Positions 1-16,966 of a DNA stretch of 64,000 bases are shown here, in pieces. The translations under genes and the position numbers were made by a program. Source of the stretch: Amyloporia xantha (lineage: Eukaryota; Basidiomycota; Agaricomycetes; Polyporales; Adustoporiaceae); the NCBI GenBank assembly GCA_036971615.1, contig JAYKKR010000037.1:62001-126000 (forward strand), given 5' to 3'. The notes under the pieces are model-generated. The model had not been told where the DNA came from and made no database searches. It worked only from the letters and a program-made list of their open reading frames with translations. Position 1 is the stretch's first letter; every line of letters starts with the position of its first letter.

Positions 1-2420
<2,420 letters not shown>

Positions 2421-2980
2421 TGGCGACAGACATTTTATTTCTTTCCCGTGGTATCTCATCATTCCGCAATGTCATATGATGCATCGATCTACGTTCATTC
2501 TCCGGATCTCCTTTCCCTCGCTTTCCGTCGTTATCACAGACTCCTTTGTTGTTCTACGTACGAGAAGGCTGGTAGGCCACTTCGTAGCTGTCCGTGCTAT
2601 GGGAGGCTGCGACTTTGGTGTTGATGGTTTGTATTGATACATGATACACCCTCGTCCGTGGTTTATACCCGCGACCAGTAATACCTGTGCTCAGCATTTG
2701 TACGAATTTTGGAATGCGGGAAGTAGCTGCTCTACATAGAAAAAAAGCTGTATACTGGCACTCTGTTCTTCATGACTGCCATCTCATCTCATTGCTTCAC
2801 TAAGATATGTGTTCTGGTGTGGTTGGGCCGGATGATGTTTTCGGAGGATAATATAGGCAGTAAATTTGAGAATCTTGTATGGATGAAGGAATACTATACA
2901 ATTGTGTGGCAGAGCTAATTTATAAATTATGCATAAGGGTTGTTGTGATGCGACGTGAAGGCATGTATGGCGACCATTGT
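2421..2980. other. Convergent 3' intergenic region
   Basis: The PAK kinase gene (+) and the Tel1 gene (-) end facing each other here, so this stretch should hold both 3' UTRs and polyadenylation sites. It is AT-richer than the flanking exons. No open frame with recognisable protein and no repeat was seen. Confidence 0.6.
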
Positions 2981-5900
2981 TTAATAATGAGGACCCCATC
3001 CTGCATGCATACACATGTCAGTGGTGATTGAGCAGGGCGGAAATATTATTGTACTGATTGTACTGACCGTGATACATTTGTGCGAGATTGCCCGGATCTG
3101 TCGCCTCGGCGATTAATTCATTTACAGTATATTCGACACTGAGGGTTTTGTCCAATTTGCGACTAACGGCTGACAATGCACGGTCGGCAGCTTCATCTGC
3201 CGTTCCGCTTGCCATGTCGATACCAATCGCATAGCGGATGGCCTCGCCAGTTAACTGCGCATTCGTCTCATTGCTCCAGCCCTGTACTCGCTTGATCTTC
3301 AATTCGCTCGCAGCCCTGGATAATTTGAACGCTTCGTGTTATAATCCGGACCCGTATCAATGCATATGAGCATACCATGAGTGAAGCGGGTCATATTTGA
3401 AGACCTCAAGGACCGTCAATATGACTTCCGATCGTTCACGCAAAACGCGTAGAGTCTCCTCGGCGCAGCGCTGGAACACTCCTTGAGTCGCTGAGATGCC
3501 TAGACCATCCACCATGTCTGCTGTCAAGCGGAACGGCACTCGCTCTGGGACAGGTAGTATTTTTCCCTGCACAATGGAAAATTAGATCAATTCTATCCTG
3601 ATGTAACCGAGACATGATTGTGCAGACCTGATCAAATGCGATTCCCAGGTCGATATGGACGACTTCTCCAGTGACATTGTCCATGAGGATATTGGACGTA
3701 TGCCTGTCTCCAAGCCCGAGAACATGACCCACAATCGACGTTGTTGCAACACTTCGAGCATATTTCAATCGCATCGCGAACCAGGACATGGGGTTTTTAT
3801 GCGTCTCAGTAAAGTAATGCCGCATGACAGGTTTGAAGCTTTCGCGGAGCTGGAGAAAAAGTTCCAACAATGGCCCGCGCTCGTGATTACATTCCGCGTG
3901 CTTCTTGGCTAGTTGTTTCGACACATCATTGGCAGGCATATCGCCCGGGCGATATCTGCGGGGAATAGGTCATGGACACGAAATAACGGGAAGATAGGCT
4001 CAGACACACCGTATATGCGCGGAAGGAAGCCATTTAGACAACGGACTGGTATTCTGCACAAATTCAAGCACCCCAGCTTGGGAGGCAAGAGGAACGACCT
4101 TGTAGTCTCTGATACTCAGCGACCGCTTCTTTGTCTCACGGTCATTTCTGAGAAGGACGTTCACAAGGTCAAATACCTGCTCCATCACAGCATCTTGTCT
4201 CAGATCATCACCGCCTTCGCCTTTGAACTAAGTTCATAAGACTATCATCAGACCGTGTGTATGGATCCTAGGTTGATATTGTAATACGCACCAGCTGCTT
4301 GTACTTTTGCCCGTCACTGCCAATACAAATCGTAATCTTGGGCAAGTTTACGCCCCCAGCAGTAGTGTAGATTGCCTCATAGTGGTTGATCCATATACAG
4401 TGCTCGTATCGGGTACTTGGGTCAACTGGAGTATTTGCCGTGATCACAGGCACGCGCAGGTGCTCGATCCTACGGATGAGGAGTTCTTCTGGTATCTGAA
4501 GGGGACCTTTCGGCGGATGACGAAGGAAACGGTCTTTGATGGGGTGTTTTGCCCACTCCAGCGAGGCATGACAGACTCGTTCTACATCTCGTACTCGCTC
4601 TCGAGTTGTGATATCATTTCGGAGTTGGTCGAAGAGATCACAAGCTGCAGTAGTTCGTTCTGCCTGAGATTCAAGTCGTCCAGATTGCCTCCTCGCAGAC
4701 ATGGACGGTTGCGGAACAGATCCCTCAGCCGTCAAGCAGAACACTTGATACAAGCTATGAAAGGGATGTTCACGGCACATTCTGATCAAAAGTCTTTGGA
4801 GATAACCTTGGTTACCGGTCGAGTTAGGTGAGGGAGTCTTCGACAGCCTAGCTGCCAGTTGATGCGCAAGGAAGACAAATTTATGTGAGGGCACTCGATC
4901 CAGAGCAACACCAAAACCAAGATTCTGATCTGACTCCTCGAAGTTGGCCAACCAAAGGGAACAGAATCGTAAGATGGAGTCATTGTCAAAGGCGTCGGAA
5001 GATGTCAAGCAACGGGAGTACATGTTGATTGCCAACGCAAGAAACGATTTCCGAGAGTCAACGTGATCCTTGAACCGTGTCCGATCCTGGCCTAGAACTC
5101 TTTCCGCTTTCTTGAGTTCCCTAACAAGCTCCGAATGCTCCCTTGTGCCCATCTGAGCCCTCTGAACCTGGGATTTGCGGTGTTTGATCTCCTCTATTTT
5201 GCGATCGACATATACTCTGAATCTTAAAGCATCTGGAGAGTTTACAATGGCGTGGTATTGGCGTTCCGCAAAGATAGCGTATTTATGATAAACACTGGCT
5301 TGATCGGAGGTTGAGATAGGAAGTGGTTGAGGGTCAATTTGAGCCAGTAAATCAGTGGCTGGACCAAAACAGCGGGTGATGATTTCACTTGGTTTTTCGA
5401 GCGACGCTTCTGAGGTCCATGTACCCTGAGTGAGCGATTGATTAAACAACCCGCATTTTCTAAGCTAAGGAATAGTCACCAAACAAGCTAGCGACATCGC
5501 CCTTCGAACTTTCTCCTGATTGTCCATCTGAGAAGAGTTGCTAGATGAAGTCGATAGGAGATTGGCCAGGGACTGGACCGCTGATTTTGGTTCTTTCATT
5601 AACCATAGAACATTGGCAAACTCCTGAGTGATTCTTGATGAAGGACTGTCCTCAAGTGCTTGGGCTCGTACAACAGAGTTAAGGGCAATCTGGCTATGAC
5701 CGGCATGCCGAGCAGCTTCCGATAGACTGATGAGACAGCGGGCCTCGAGATCAATCAGGCTCTTGTAAAAGGGTGATCGAATATTTCCTATCTGCCCTCG
5801 CTGCTCCCTTTGACTCACTGATCGCACAAGAGATATCCGTGTGGCTAGAATTGCCTCACCGTCGTCAAAACTATCAGGTCTCTCAGTTACAGGCAAAATA

Positions 5901-8900
5901 CTACGGATGCAGCACGTACTCGAAATCCTCGTCAAGGCGAGTGAACGTATCCCATTGATCCTTCTCGACGGTCTTGTTGTGTAATGCGAACTGTGTGGCA
6001 TGACTCCTCCACTGCCTTACTTGACTAAGACACATGACGTTCTGTGTGACTTGACGAATCTCGGTCAAGTTTTCGTCTCCAAGATGATGCAGATGACGCA
6101 TCTCTTCGACTAATGTTCGACGGATTATGCTGTCGACCGTCTCCTGATTACGCTCGCGATACACAGCTCGAAGTGCGAGATATAGAGGAAGTCCTGGATT
6201 TCGCTCCTCCACATGTTCTGGTAAATCCCAAGTCTCTGTGCGCCATCCAAGGCGGTACATCATTGTGTTTGCGTCGCTCTTCTCCTCTGATCCATTCGGT
6301 ATGCTTCCCAAAGACGTCATTGCAAGACGATTGAACCCGAAAGAGTGCAGCGCTTCGACTACACCTTGAGCATTTTGTGTGTCTGATGTCCTTGCTTCGA
6401 ACGCGGCACCGTGGAATTGAAAAGCTTTGTCCCATTGTTTCTCATGATGCAGTCGCATTATGAGAAACTGGCGTAAGTCATGCGTCTTGATCCCATAGAA
6501 TCCATCTGGTTCGTCGATATGACTGTAGATATCGAAAAGGATTCGCTCGGTTGTCGCGGGGTCCGAGCAATCATCCCCGTTATATTCTGCTGCCAGCTCC
6601 AGGAATAACAGAGCCGTCGTATATGCGCCGCATTTGATCGCATTTTGACTCATCAACGCATAATCAAGACTAAGCCAACTGTCATGAGCCAGAGCATCAC
6701 GTATGTGAGCTGGTCGGAAGAAACGAAGGTGGAGGGTAATGTCAACGACAGAACGTAAGCAAGCGAGGTCGGCGTGTTCATAAGTCAGAATTGAAGTGAA
6801 ATACCGTGAAAGTTGTTCACGCAAGGGGAGTTGGGTTTGAGAAGGAGCACTCGAACGTTCGATCTGTAAGAGTGTCTGCACCAATACTGGCAAGATCTGT
6901 TCGGCGAAATCTCGATGCGAATGTAGGATGGGACTTAGGGGAGCATAGAAGAGATCATGCGCGGTGAGCGCATCGCACAGCAACGTCGTGATGTGAGGTA
7001 CCCATGTATCGAAACTGCTAGAGGCTTCTAAGGATTCTTGGGAAGCTAAAAGAGTGGGGAGATCGCACGCCACTCTTCTCGCGAACGGCGCGGCATGTGC
7101 CTGAAAGTATAGTAGATCGCCATAATATCCACTAGACCACGTTCGAGATTTGACTGCGTCCGGAGTGTAAACCGACATAAGTGAGCGCAAGGTGAGATAC
7201 GCAGCATGCACTTCAACTGCCGAAGTAGCATCAAGCATTGTTAGCAACGACACAACGATGGCGCGACGCGCAGCATCGTAGCCATCAGTGAGATCTTTCC
7301 TGAGCGAATTGTTACGATGTCGAGTTCGTATATTCTGGGATACGCCTTGGGAATCAACGTTTCCGAAGCTGCTGAGGTGACCATGATTGAGCAGTAAGAG
7401 AGCAGCGAATGCATCGATGTCATCGTCGAGAAGCTGACTTGCTGATGGTAAACACTCTTTGAGATGCCAGAAGTCTGACTGCATAAATTGTTCCTCGTCA
7501 ATACCATGAGTCTCTGTTGCTAGGTCGCGGAGACGGCGAACGAGACGAAATTTATTGGACGAGATACGATGATCCGTAAGTATCGCTGAAAGCTCAGGAG
7601 ATTGTATTTCATCGCGAAGAATCTGCAATTCTTGTGGGAGGTCCCGCGGCCATGCCGTCAGAGCCTTCACAACCTGTAACTTCATGACTTCATTGCCACA
7701 GAGTTGTATGACCTGGTTCTCTATCCAAAGAAGAAGTGCTTGCCCCATGTTTTCAAGAGAAGAATCTCCGGAGTCCTGAGCATAGTCATAGGCCAGACAG
7801 CTGATACGAATGAGGATATCTGATATGTTGGTATTTCTCTGTGTGCTGCGGCGGTAGAGGCTGAACCCCCACTCCAGGATAGACTGTGCTGCATACGCGA
7901 GGTCCGACTGGGCCAACATGATGGCAGACATATTCACCATCGTCCGTAGTAGGGTCTCGTCTTGAAAATGGCTATAATGTGTGGCGATCCAGATGCAAAT
8001 GCCATTCAAGAGTCGCATTTGCTCATTGACAATGGGAGTTCGTTCCACCTCCGCGAAAAGTCGGTGGAGAATGTGGTACGTGATTCCAGGCGTCTCTACC
8101 TCGGGCACTCGAGAACCAAACCATTTCAGCGACTGTAAGACTGTCTGAGTACCGTAACAGGGAAGATTAGGCTCGTGTGGCAAAAAGGTGTCTGCTCCTC
8201 TGTGACGACACAAGTGCCGAAAGGTGTCTGTAACATTGTCGTGATAGCCTGAGTCTCGTAAACCTATGTCGATGGGCCCGCGAGAAGTGAAGTCTTGATC
8301 ACGGAGGGTACGCAGGATTGCACCAACGATAGCGTCCGCATTTTGCTGCAAATATGCGTCGAATCGCTCAGATTCGCCAATTTCTTTTGTCTTGATTCGC
8401 AAAAGCTCCTCCAGACCATCCATCGAGTTTGCCGTAGCGTTCAAATGTTCGTCCATCCAAATAACGATCTGGTATCCGATGATCTCAGCAAAACATTCAC
8501 GGATACCCTCCACGTTTGATTTCTGCACAACTTTGCAATGGCTAGTGAAAAGTTGTTTCCCGTGCTTCACCGATTCACGAGTGCCGCCTGCTATCAGATT
8601 TGTAGGAGTGAAAGCATGAAACGCAGCTTGAGCGCATTGCCTTTTGTCCTGGAATCCTAAGATGCGAGGGGGGAACTGTAAGAAGTCCTTCTCGGCTTGA
8701 CGTATGGAGTACGCAATTTGAGATGCATAGGATTCGAACAGTTGGGAAAGACGATCTAGTCCCATTCTTTCAGCGACACCTGTTAAGACAGCTTCTAAAT
8801 GCTTTGTGTATGTCGTTGTATATAGACACGTCTCCAAGAGATGCCAATAGGGTCCACGTCTTACGGCCGAACTCACTATCATAATATTGCCCAGGCAGAG

Positions 8901-11900
8901 CACACGAGTGAGCATTTGTTCATAGCTACCTCGTTGACATGTTAACTCATGATAAGGCAGTAGTCGGGCATGCTTACTTATCTGTATCCGTGCAGAGATA
9001 GCTTTTTACTTTGGTATATAGATCCAAAAGATTGAGGTTAAGTCTTCTAGCAAGAACGAACAGGCGAGCATTGGCTACAGCAGCGCGCCACCGGACACGG
9101 ATATCTTCATCAGCACCTAGGGTGGGCAGCAATGCAGTTGGCAAAGCACCGGAGTCAATTACAACCCCACCCTGATCGACTTCAGATTTCTTGGCCCCGT
9201 CGCTGTCGTCGCTCTTTATATCACTGTCATCTTCTTCCCGGTCGGCGCTGGCGTACGTTGTCCACATTTTTTGAGTTGGATCTTGCGCGAGATAGGCGTC
9301 GAGAAAACACGTGAGATGATCTCGGATTCTCCATGAACGCACCTTGTTAGTTTGTAGCATATCACAGAACCAGCTCCACAGCATTCGCACACGTTTGCCA
9401 ACGTCACCGGAAGCTACGGTTGGCTGAAACCACAAGTCGATGGTGGACTCCAGGAAATGTACCGTCAATAACTGTAGGCGCTCGCTCTTCGCATGATCGT
9501 ACCCCTTAAGAAGCCCCTCGAATTTCTCCAGAAATTTATTGAGAGTAGAAACGCTCATACTCAACGTCCCCTGCCGAACGTTGTTGAAATAAGCTTGGGC
9601 CACGATGAAAAACCGATCCACAGCACAGTTCAAGACGAAGTTTGCCAGTTCCTTGTCGCGCGTAGGCTCTGTTGATGTTGATTGCAAGATGGGAATTACA
9701 GCAAGCGATGTCACACAAATCCCAACAGTGGAACGGTCCAATGTAACACTGGTGCCTCGCTGTGACGATGCGGAACGCCCGGCATCCTGGTGAGTCCGAA
9801 CTGGGCCAAAGCCGTCTTTGTCATCAATGTCCATAACATTAGACTTGTCGTTCTCATCGAATGATCCACCTGCGAGTAGTCGTAGCACATCCCGCAAAGT
9901 TTGTACTAGATTGTTGAACACATCCTGCACCTTAGCCGTCGTGAGAGGTCAAGAAATAATGAGACTGCAATACATCCATGTTAGAGCGACGAGCACTTAC
10001 ATCAGCGCTTTGAAAGATGAGACGTTGTAGCTCACGGCGTGGGCTCGACGACGTCTTGTTCCGTGTGCTATTTTCCGGTCGGAGCGACTTCAGTGCCTGC
10101 TGCCTGATCCCAGTGCCCTCGTCAGGTGCTACCCACGTCTCCCATGCAGCAAAATCGTCTTCGCGGTCAAACGTGACCACTAGGGGCTGCAGGCCTGCCA
10201 AAATCAACGCCCGTTCCTCTGCCGTCCAACGTTTGTCCGTAAGGACTGGGATCATGGATCCGATCAGCCTGCATGCGGCTTGTATGACTCGCCTGTTGTT
10301 CTGTGTCCCATTTAGAACCAGTACAGCCTCGAAGGAGAGAGCAATGACAGAGAGATCGAGACAAGATCTGACCCTCTCCGCTGTCATCGACCCAGTTGCT
10401 TCCTTGCCTGATTCCCAGCTCGTAGGTAATTCCTCCATTGACTTCAATAGAAACGCTGAGATCCTACGTTCTCTGCCTCGCGGTTGGATGAGATCGATGG
10501 GAGTAGATGGTTCATGACCGAGCTCACTAGGGTGACCACCTCCACCACCTGCATCCACATTGGGGGCACGAGAAGGTAAGTCGCTGCGTGGCCCGACACT
10601 TCTGCGAAATGCCGGAAGGTGTGCACATAGCAAGAAATCCCGAATGACGGCAGTACGATGGTGATCAATCAGAGCATCTACAACGGAGCAATCTGGCAAG
10701 AACACTTCGCACGGTAGATTGCTCCTCCTCGACAAAGAACAGATGCTCTCTAAAAGCGTAAGCACATCTTTTGAGGTATGGAGGGGCATCCTCAACCTTT
10801 TGCCGCGGGCCACCATCCAAGTATCGGTGAGCCAGGTAAGCACCTTCTCCTCCAGTTGCATTCTATACAACCGGACATCCTGATTTGCCACACGCAAGGA
10901 GAGCACCAAAAAGGAGCACACAGAATCATATGGGAACGGGGGTCCCTGAACGTCGAGGTCTCTGGCGAGTGATTCGATTTCAGAGAGAACACGATGAGAT
11001 GACAAAAGATATTTAGCATGGGATAGCAGGACATGCGCTGTATGACATGCGGCTCGAGCCACGGCTGAAACATTGATACGACGGATTGCATGCGTCCAAA
11101 TTGTGTCCCACGTATTGCTGCCAAAGGGTAGCGACAATGAGGGAGAGAAAGAAGGGCGAGTGTGGCGCGGAGTGCTCAGCGAATCGGCCGTGGCGGCAAG
11201 ACATAGGAAGGTCCACGATTGCACTATGCCATCCTCGAAAGAGATGAATTGAAGTAGAACAGACAATACGTCTTGCTGAAGGCCATCGTGCAAGACATAC
11301 CAGTGCCGATCAATGAAGAACAATAAAATTTGTAGATAATACACTCGTAGATGTGATGCGTTCTGCGTCTTGATCGAGTCCAAAAGGGCAGCCACAGGAT
11401 TTTCTAGCTTTGTACGTTTGCCTACGCTTCGGCTACTCGTAACTCCTATGGAGTGAACAGACTCGGCAAGGTGATACAACTTCGGAACAAAGGCACATTA
11501 GTCTGTGAACTAGGAACAGTGTAGTACATCTTCACCTTCTCGGTACAGTCAGCTTGCAGTTCAAGGATCGCCCAAGCGAGCGCCTGGCTCGAGTCAAAAT
11601 GCCATCCATATCGGAATGTATTCGCTACAAAAGCGATATGCATGTTCTCGCCCTCGTCTGACTGGGCCATCTGGAGCCTGAGAGATTCCAGAGAAAGGCC
11701 GTGGACGCCCCACCGATTTTCCGCCTCGCCGTTCAGTAAGTGCCAAAGCTTCGCGACCCCATCCCCGTATCCGGGATCATCGAAGTCCTCATCTTCCACT
11801 GGGCCCTGCGTCAGAAATGGAAATAAAACTCTGAGGACAACGACGAGGTCCTCCTTCGTTCTCTGGTTCTTGGTGCCCCACATAGTGATCAAGCCGTTCC

Positions 11901-12918
11901 AAGCTTCCCTGGCAAACTTGCTAACCACAGCACGTCCGTTCAGCGCGACATGAGACAGAGCCGCGGAGAGTGCAAGTAGATAGTCGTGATGCAACGACGA
12001 ATCACCGGGATATAAGTGGATGAAACGCGCGAGACGATCAAAAAGAGCTGAGGGAAGGTATAGGTGATTAGGCGACAGGAGAGGAGCAGAAGGAGATCGC
12101 AATAGCAGTGCGAGGATTGACATAAACTCGATTTGTTCCAGGGCCATAGGTTTGGACCTGGGAGCAGGACTGGCAGTTGTGCCACTACGCCCCGGTTTCT
12201 GGACAGGGCTTTGATGCTTGCGTTTCCGCCGGCCAGCTGGAGTAGAAGATGAGGGTGTACCTTCTTCTCCGTCGTCCTCATCATTTCGCGAGATGTCATC
12301 CATGTCCATGCCAGTGGCGACACTCCCCATGTCATCGTCGCTGCTAGCCTCTGTGTCCTCCTCCAGCTGCCTCCTTATAGGGTCCCCGAGAACGACATTG
12401 AACGCAAGCTCGACAATCTTCACCCATGTCTCCTCCTGCACATGTTCCATATGAGGAGCCCAATTCAAGATGCACCGAATCCCCTTGGCGTAGTCTAATG
12501 CCACCGGCGCAAAGAGCTTGCCATGGTACACAATAGTCTGTAATAAATGGACGAGCACAGGCTTGATCACCCTAGTGTTCATTCTCGTAACACTCCGTTC
12601 GATCAACCAACGGACGGCAGAGGCAGCATCAGTGAGCCTGCGCACGACGGCGGCGGCTGCAGACGCGCCTTTCTTGACAAATGCATCTTTCTCTGCGAGT
12701 ACGGCGGTAAAGAGGGCTTGAAATACAACGACCCAAGCGCGTCCATCCCCAGTTTCATCGACATGAAGAACGACCTCGTCTGAAGCGAAGACGGTACGAA
12801 GCGATGAAAGACCTTCTTGACGTTCTTTGACCTTTTCGCTTTTGAGTTGTCCAAGGACTGTCCGAAGATTGTTACCATGCTTGTTACCGCCCGATGCGGT
12901 GTCGCGCCGCGGAGGCAT
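2981..12918 (-). CDS. TEL1: Tel1/ATM-family PI3K-like checkpoint kinase
   Basis: Giant kinase that senses DNA double-strand breaks and short telomeres with the MRN complex. About 3,000 residues are encoded in roughly ten long exons. Start chosen at MPPRRDT (12918), because the TAN motif ([13 protein letters not shown]) follows closely; an in-frame Met lies 11 codons upstream (12951). HEAT/FAT-type helical sequence fills 12.9-5 kb. The kinase lobe shows [12 protein letters not shown] (about 4230), catalytic loop [11 protein letters not shown] and [10 protein letters not shown] (about 3650-3720). The FATC tail is completed by a 20-nt last exon (2981-3000) after a 67-nt intron (3001-3067), ending LAQMYHGWGPHY, as Tel1/ATM proteins do. 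The gene appears intact. Rad9 lies directly upstream on the same strand. Confidence 0.95.
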
Positions 12919-14527
12919 AAACGACAAGTAAGAGTAGGAGACAATATGCACAACGCGTTAGACTTTGCCAAATGCGGGTGGCGGTGTATTTGTTTGCACA
13001 AGCGCCTATTCAGAAGATATAAAGAGGCGTAAATTTTCTTTTCCTCTCCTCCATCCTTGCTTATCCCAATCTCATGTTGTTCTACTGTGTGACGTTTGAC
13101 TGTGTTCTTGTAAATATCTTCTAATCCTGCTGTGTGCTTTCCAGTCCCTATGTTTTCTAACTTTCGTCTTGTTTTCCTACTGGCCTCTTTCTGCCCGGGC
13201 AGCTATTATTTATGCTTCCACACTGCACCGGTTCTGGTGAAGGGCCAAAATTGATGATACTGTCTGTCTAATCAACAGATAGTTGGCAGCTCGAGAAGTG
13301 AGTACTTCACTTCATGAAGTACCTCATGGTTCGCGCTTGTCATACATTTTCGCATTTTCGAATACTATATGCCGCAGGATGTACTACATACATGGAATTG
13401 AATATAGTTCACTCTGGAGTGTCTGACTTGACTCTCAACTTTCGCTGCATGGGCTTCGTTACATCCAGACACTCGCCTGCAGGTTGTTGATCAGTTGGTC
13501 GACCTGAACGGTAGCAGCGCTGTAACCTTACGCCTGTCCTGCTTATTTGTTACCGGTCTTCTAGATGAATTCTACTCGTTGAACCCTGATACAGTATCTC
13601 CAATCGGAAGGACGCGTTCCTCAGACCATGCTACCTGCCTACATTAGGTGAGCTCTACTCGACTGTACGGACAATGACATGTCGGCTCGACTTACATTAT
13701 TTGAACAGGAAATCTCTCTTGAATAACATGACTAATATCTACGAAAGGAAGGTTGGTCTCTAGATCGTATGGATCATGGGTTGTGGAGATGGGTGGAGAT
13801 GACATCGATTGAACCCCGGCCCTTTCCCTTTATCTTTTAGTTTGCTCCTTCCATTGGCGGTAACATCTGCCAGCAAGTGGCAAATCAGTGGTACTGTGGT
13901 ATGCCCTCACGCCACCTGGAGCTATATAAACGGCTCGGAGGTGTGGCACCGGGTCAACTCCGACCTCGAAGCTTCACGACCCTTACACGAATCAATATGC
14001 ATATGTCCTCTCCCACTACGTTCTTCTCGTCCTCCTGCCTTCATACTGGGAAAACCACTGCGCCTTTCACTCATATTACACTCATGGACGAGGCACTGGC
14101 GCAGCAGAAAGCCCTGCATTGTAAAGACAGTGCCCTCCCCGACCTGCCCAACCACCGGACAGTCCGGAAGAAGAAAAGCACCCTTGACCTCCGGGACATG
14201 TATCGTCACGGTGGATCAATATGTACGCAGAGGCCCATTGCTTGGGGGTATGCACGCTGAGGTGTATTCCAGTATGTTGAATCTATGATTCCGCGTCCCC
14301 CGCCCTTATCTTGTATCTAGACCCATTTAGGATTGACGGCATAGTATAGCTTCATGAAGATCACGACAATGTACGATAACGACATGGGGAACGCGATTGC
14401 TTCTTGGTATACATACTGTGGAGATGTGTCAAATGCTAGGGTACTAGATTACGTGTGTCATCGAATTGTATTTCATATTTACTAGTCGGGAACAAAGATG
14501 GCAATGCACACTCAGTAAAGTCAAGTC
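12919..14527. other. Intergenic region upstream of TEL1
   Basis: This 1.6-kb gap between the Rad9 stop and the Tel1 start should contain the Tel1 promoter. On the minus strand a TTTATATC box lies about 100 bases before the Tel1 ATG (near 13015). Short frames exist (for example 13809-14288 +), but they overlap others in different frames and show no recognisable protein. Nothing else can be supported. Confidence 0.5.
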
Positions 14528-16603
14528 TCAATCCTCGAATAGGGGTTTGAATGCCTGGAATCAGTCCCATGTCAGACTCTGATACGGGAGAATTTGACAA
14601 AGACTCACTTTATGCATTCCGTGTCGTTGTGTCGGTTCCATCTCTATCTCCATCTCATCAAAGATATCAAGACTTGCTTCTCTGGCTTCCCTCTGATCGC
14701 CAGCCTCCGCCGAAGTTCTGCGGTCAGGACCCAGGTCAAATTCATCTTCGACCTCGTCCCCATCTCCATCTCCGTCAAGCATCGCAGCAAATTCTTCCGC
14801 TGTCATATTCTCGATGCCCAGCCCCGACTCGCGAATCGCCTCTTGGTCGGCTTGCGAAAGTTGTGTCCCGGGAAGGAACAGTGGCTCTTGCGTCTGCGGC
14901 CTTTCAAACTGACTGCCCACTCCATAGCCTTGTAGCTCCTGTTCCCCGACCTGAGAACTGGGCAGAAAGAGTGGTTCGTTCGACCTGGATGCAAGAGCGC
15001 CAGACGGGCCGGCAAGCGCGCTTTGTGATCGTATGGGCAACGAAGGTGGAAGAGATGGCGGCGGCATGGACTCTGATCGCATGTGCAACGGTGGCGGGAG
15101 AGACGGCGGCGGCATAGACCCTCGCATAGAACGGGGTGTCGATGTCCCCATTCCACCGTTCAGCTCCCGCACCATGGATACACGATCGGTCGTCTGCACG
15201 ACCTTCATGGGCTTCTTGCTTTCGAAAACTGGTCGTTTGCCCCTGCTTTCCGTGGATCCTGAGCGTGAGCCGGAGCCCAATGCACTTCCACTGCCGGTCG
15301 TGCTTGTGTCATCCTCCAAGGGGCGCTTCTTTCCCCTGGATTGCATGTTGCCATTGGGATTAGGAGTCGTCCGAGCGCCTCTGTTCGCGTGTTTGGCAGC
15401 TTCCGTACCATATTGGCTCGTGGATATAACGAAAAGGGTCTCGGAGAGGTCGCCGTCGAGATCAATAAAGAGAGGTTCAGTAGGGTCGGTGAAACGTATC
15501 GTAAGAGCAAGCGAGGCGGTCTCTGCAAATGCAATAGTCGCCTGTATCGGTTCAGAATATGAGGATAAAGGTAGTAATGATACACGACACGCCACTGTGA
15601 CTTGCTTACGTTGAACTCTCGTAAATGAAAGGCAATGGTGATGGGGATATCGAAGATTTCGTAGTTATCGAACTCATCTGCGCTAATAGTGAGTTCTGTA
15701 GCAAGCTGTGCCTTGCCTATGGTACAGCAGGTGAGTATATGCTATAAAGGCGGACTGCAGACCTACCCTTGGCATCAACTGACGTTTCGATACTCCGTAC
15801 TTGAACATCTGCCTCTCCAAAACTCCAGACTAGCTGTGGATCGCTCTTGCCGCCCCTGGAAGATGGAAAGTGCTCGACGATATCTCGCAGGGCGCGGGGT
15901 CCAATAGTCAACTGAGATTGGGAGGGTGCGTCAGGAATACTAGGTGCCAAAAGCGCTGTCGGAGTCAATAGTAAGAGACGGTGAGTCTTGATTACACCTG
16001 TAAATAAGCATCAACGGGATTATTTCTTAAGCCTGAGGCGTGGACAAATGAGCATATAAGCAAGACGGAATTACCGTGTTTGCAATGTAGACGCACGGTC
16101 AGTTTACTCTCAAGTGAATCTTCCTCATCGTCGCTATTTGAGCCTTGAGGTCTGCTATCACCATCCGTTATTGATAATTCGCATTTCTCCACCGTTTTCT
16201 CCATGGTTTTATGTTTCAAGATGGATAAAAGGGACTAGGGTAGGATTTTATCGCGGTCACTTCACTACATATCACTGGAAGACTGACCTTTGTGAGTAGT
16301 TGGCCAGACGTCGAAGTTATCTCTTCAACATCTCCGGCGGCGCGTGATTGACTTCCGACGCTAAATCTACTGAAGAACTGTCTGCCGTATTTGAATCGGC
16401 AATATGCAGACTGCGACGAGTTCGTAGTAGATAGAGCTAACGTCTCCGGCGTCGCGTAGATTGTCAAGTCCTCTCCATATCTTGACAGGCAGGTGAGCGC
16501 CCTGGTTAGGTCTGTTCGCAGGCCGATGACATTGCAAGATTCTGCCTTTGTAAGGAAGATGAGACTCACGACGAAGAGAAGTAGCATCCAATGTCGCCTG
16601 CAT
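14528..16603 (-). CDS. RAD9: Rad9, DNA-damage checkpoint clamp subunit (9-1-1 complex)
   Basis: Subunit of the Rad9-Rad1-Hus1 ring that is loaded at damaged DNA and activates checkpoint kinases. It starts MQATLDATSLR (16603); a phase-1 intron leads into LTRALTCLSRYGEDLTIYAT and SQSAYCRFKYGRQFFSRF, the clamp-fold N-terminus of fungal Rad9. Later exons give KLTVRLHCKHG, then VIKTHRLLLLTPTALLAPS. An intron at 15542-15609 joins IAFHLREFN to ATIAFAETASLALTIRF, followed by PLFIDLDGDLSETLFVIST. The C-terminal third is a disordered, Ser/Pro-rich acidic tail of the kind phosphorylated in Rad9 proteins. A final 54-nt intron (14555-14608) precedes AFKPLFED and the stop. The gene appears intact and sits about 1.6 kb upstream of TEL1 in the same orientation. 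Confidence 0.9.
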
Positions 16604-16966
16604 AGCAATTGTCACCTTCCTTCTTGTTTTGAAGAAGATCGAAGAATATTGATACAAGGCGGCGGCTGATCAGGATAGCATGGGTATGCTGGTCGCAACA
16701 GTATGTAGTATGTCCATAGAATGCGTGACTCTATATGCGTGACCGGACGCGTACGCGTCGCGGTAGTCACACTCTGACTTCGCGAAGCATGATCTAGTTC
16801 TTGTTTTCCAATGATATAACTCGGCTGCAGAGTTTTTTTGCGACTAAATGCATGCAAGTATATACATGGTGCATCATTGACACCAGTCAATGACCATTGG
16901 CAATCATGAATGGTTTGGCGTCACAGTCGCGCCCCACGTGATCTTCACGCTTAACTCGAAGTACTC
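16604..16966. other. Upstream region of RAD9
   Basis: The first bases upstream of the Rad9 ATG (minus strand) are presumably promoter and 5' UTR. No coding signal. It ends at the AAGTACTC target duplication of the next mobile element. Confidence 0.4.

Noticed and set aside
13809..14288. Open frames between TEL1 and RAD9
   Set aside because: Three overlapping frames on both strands, none with recognisable sequence.
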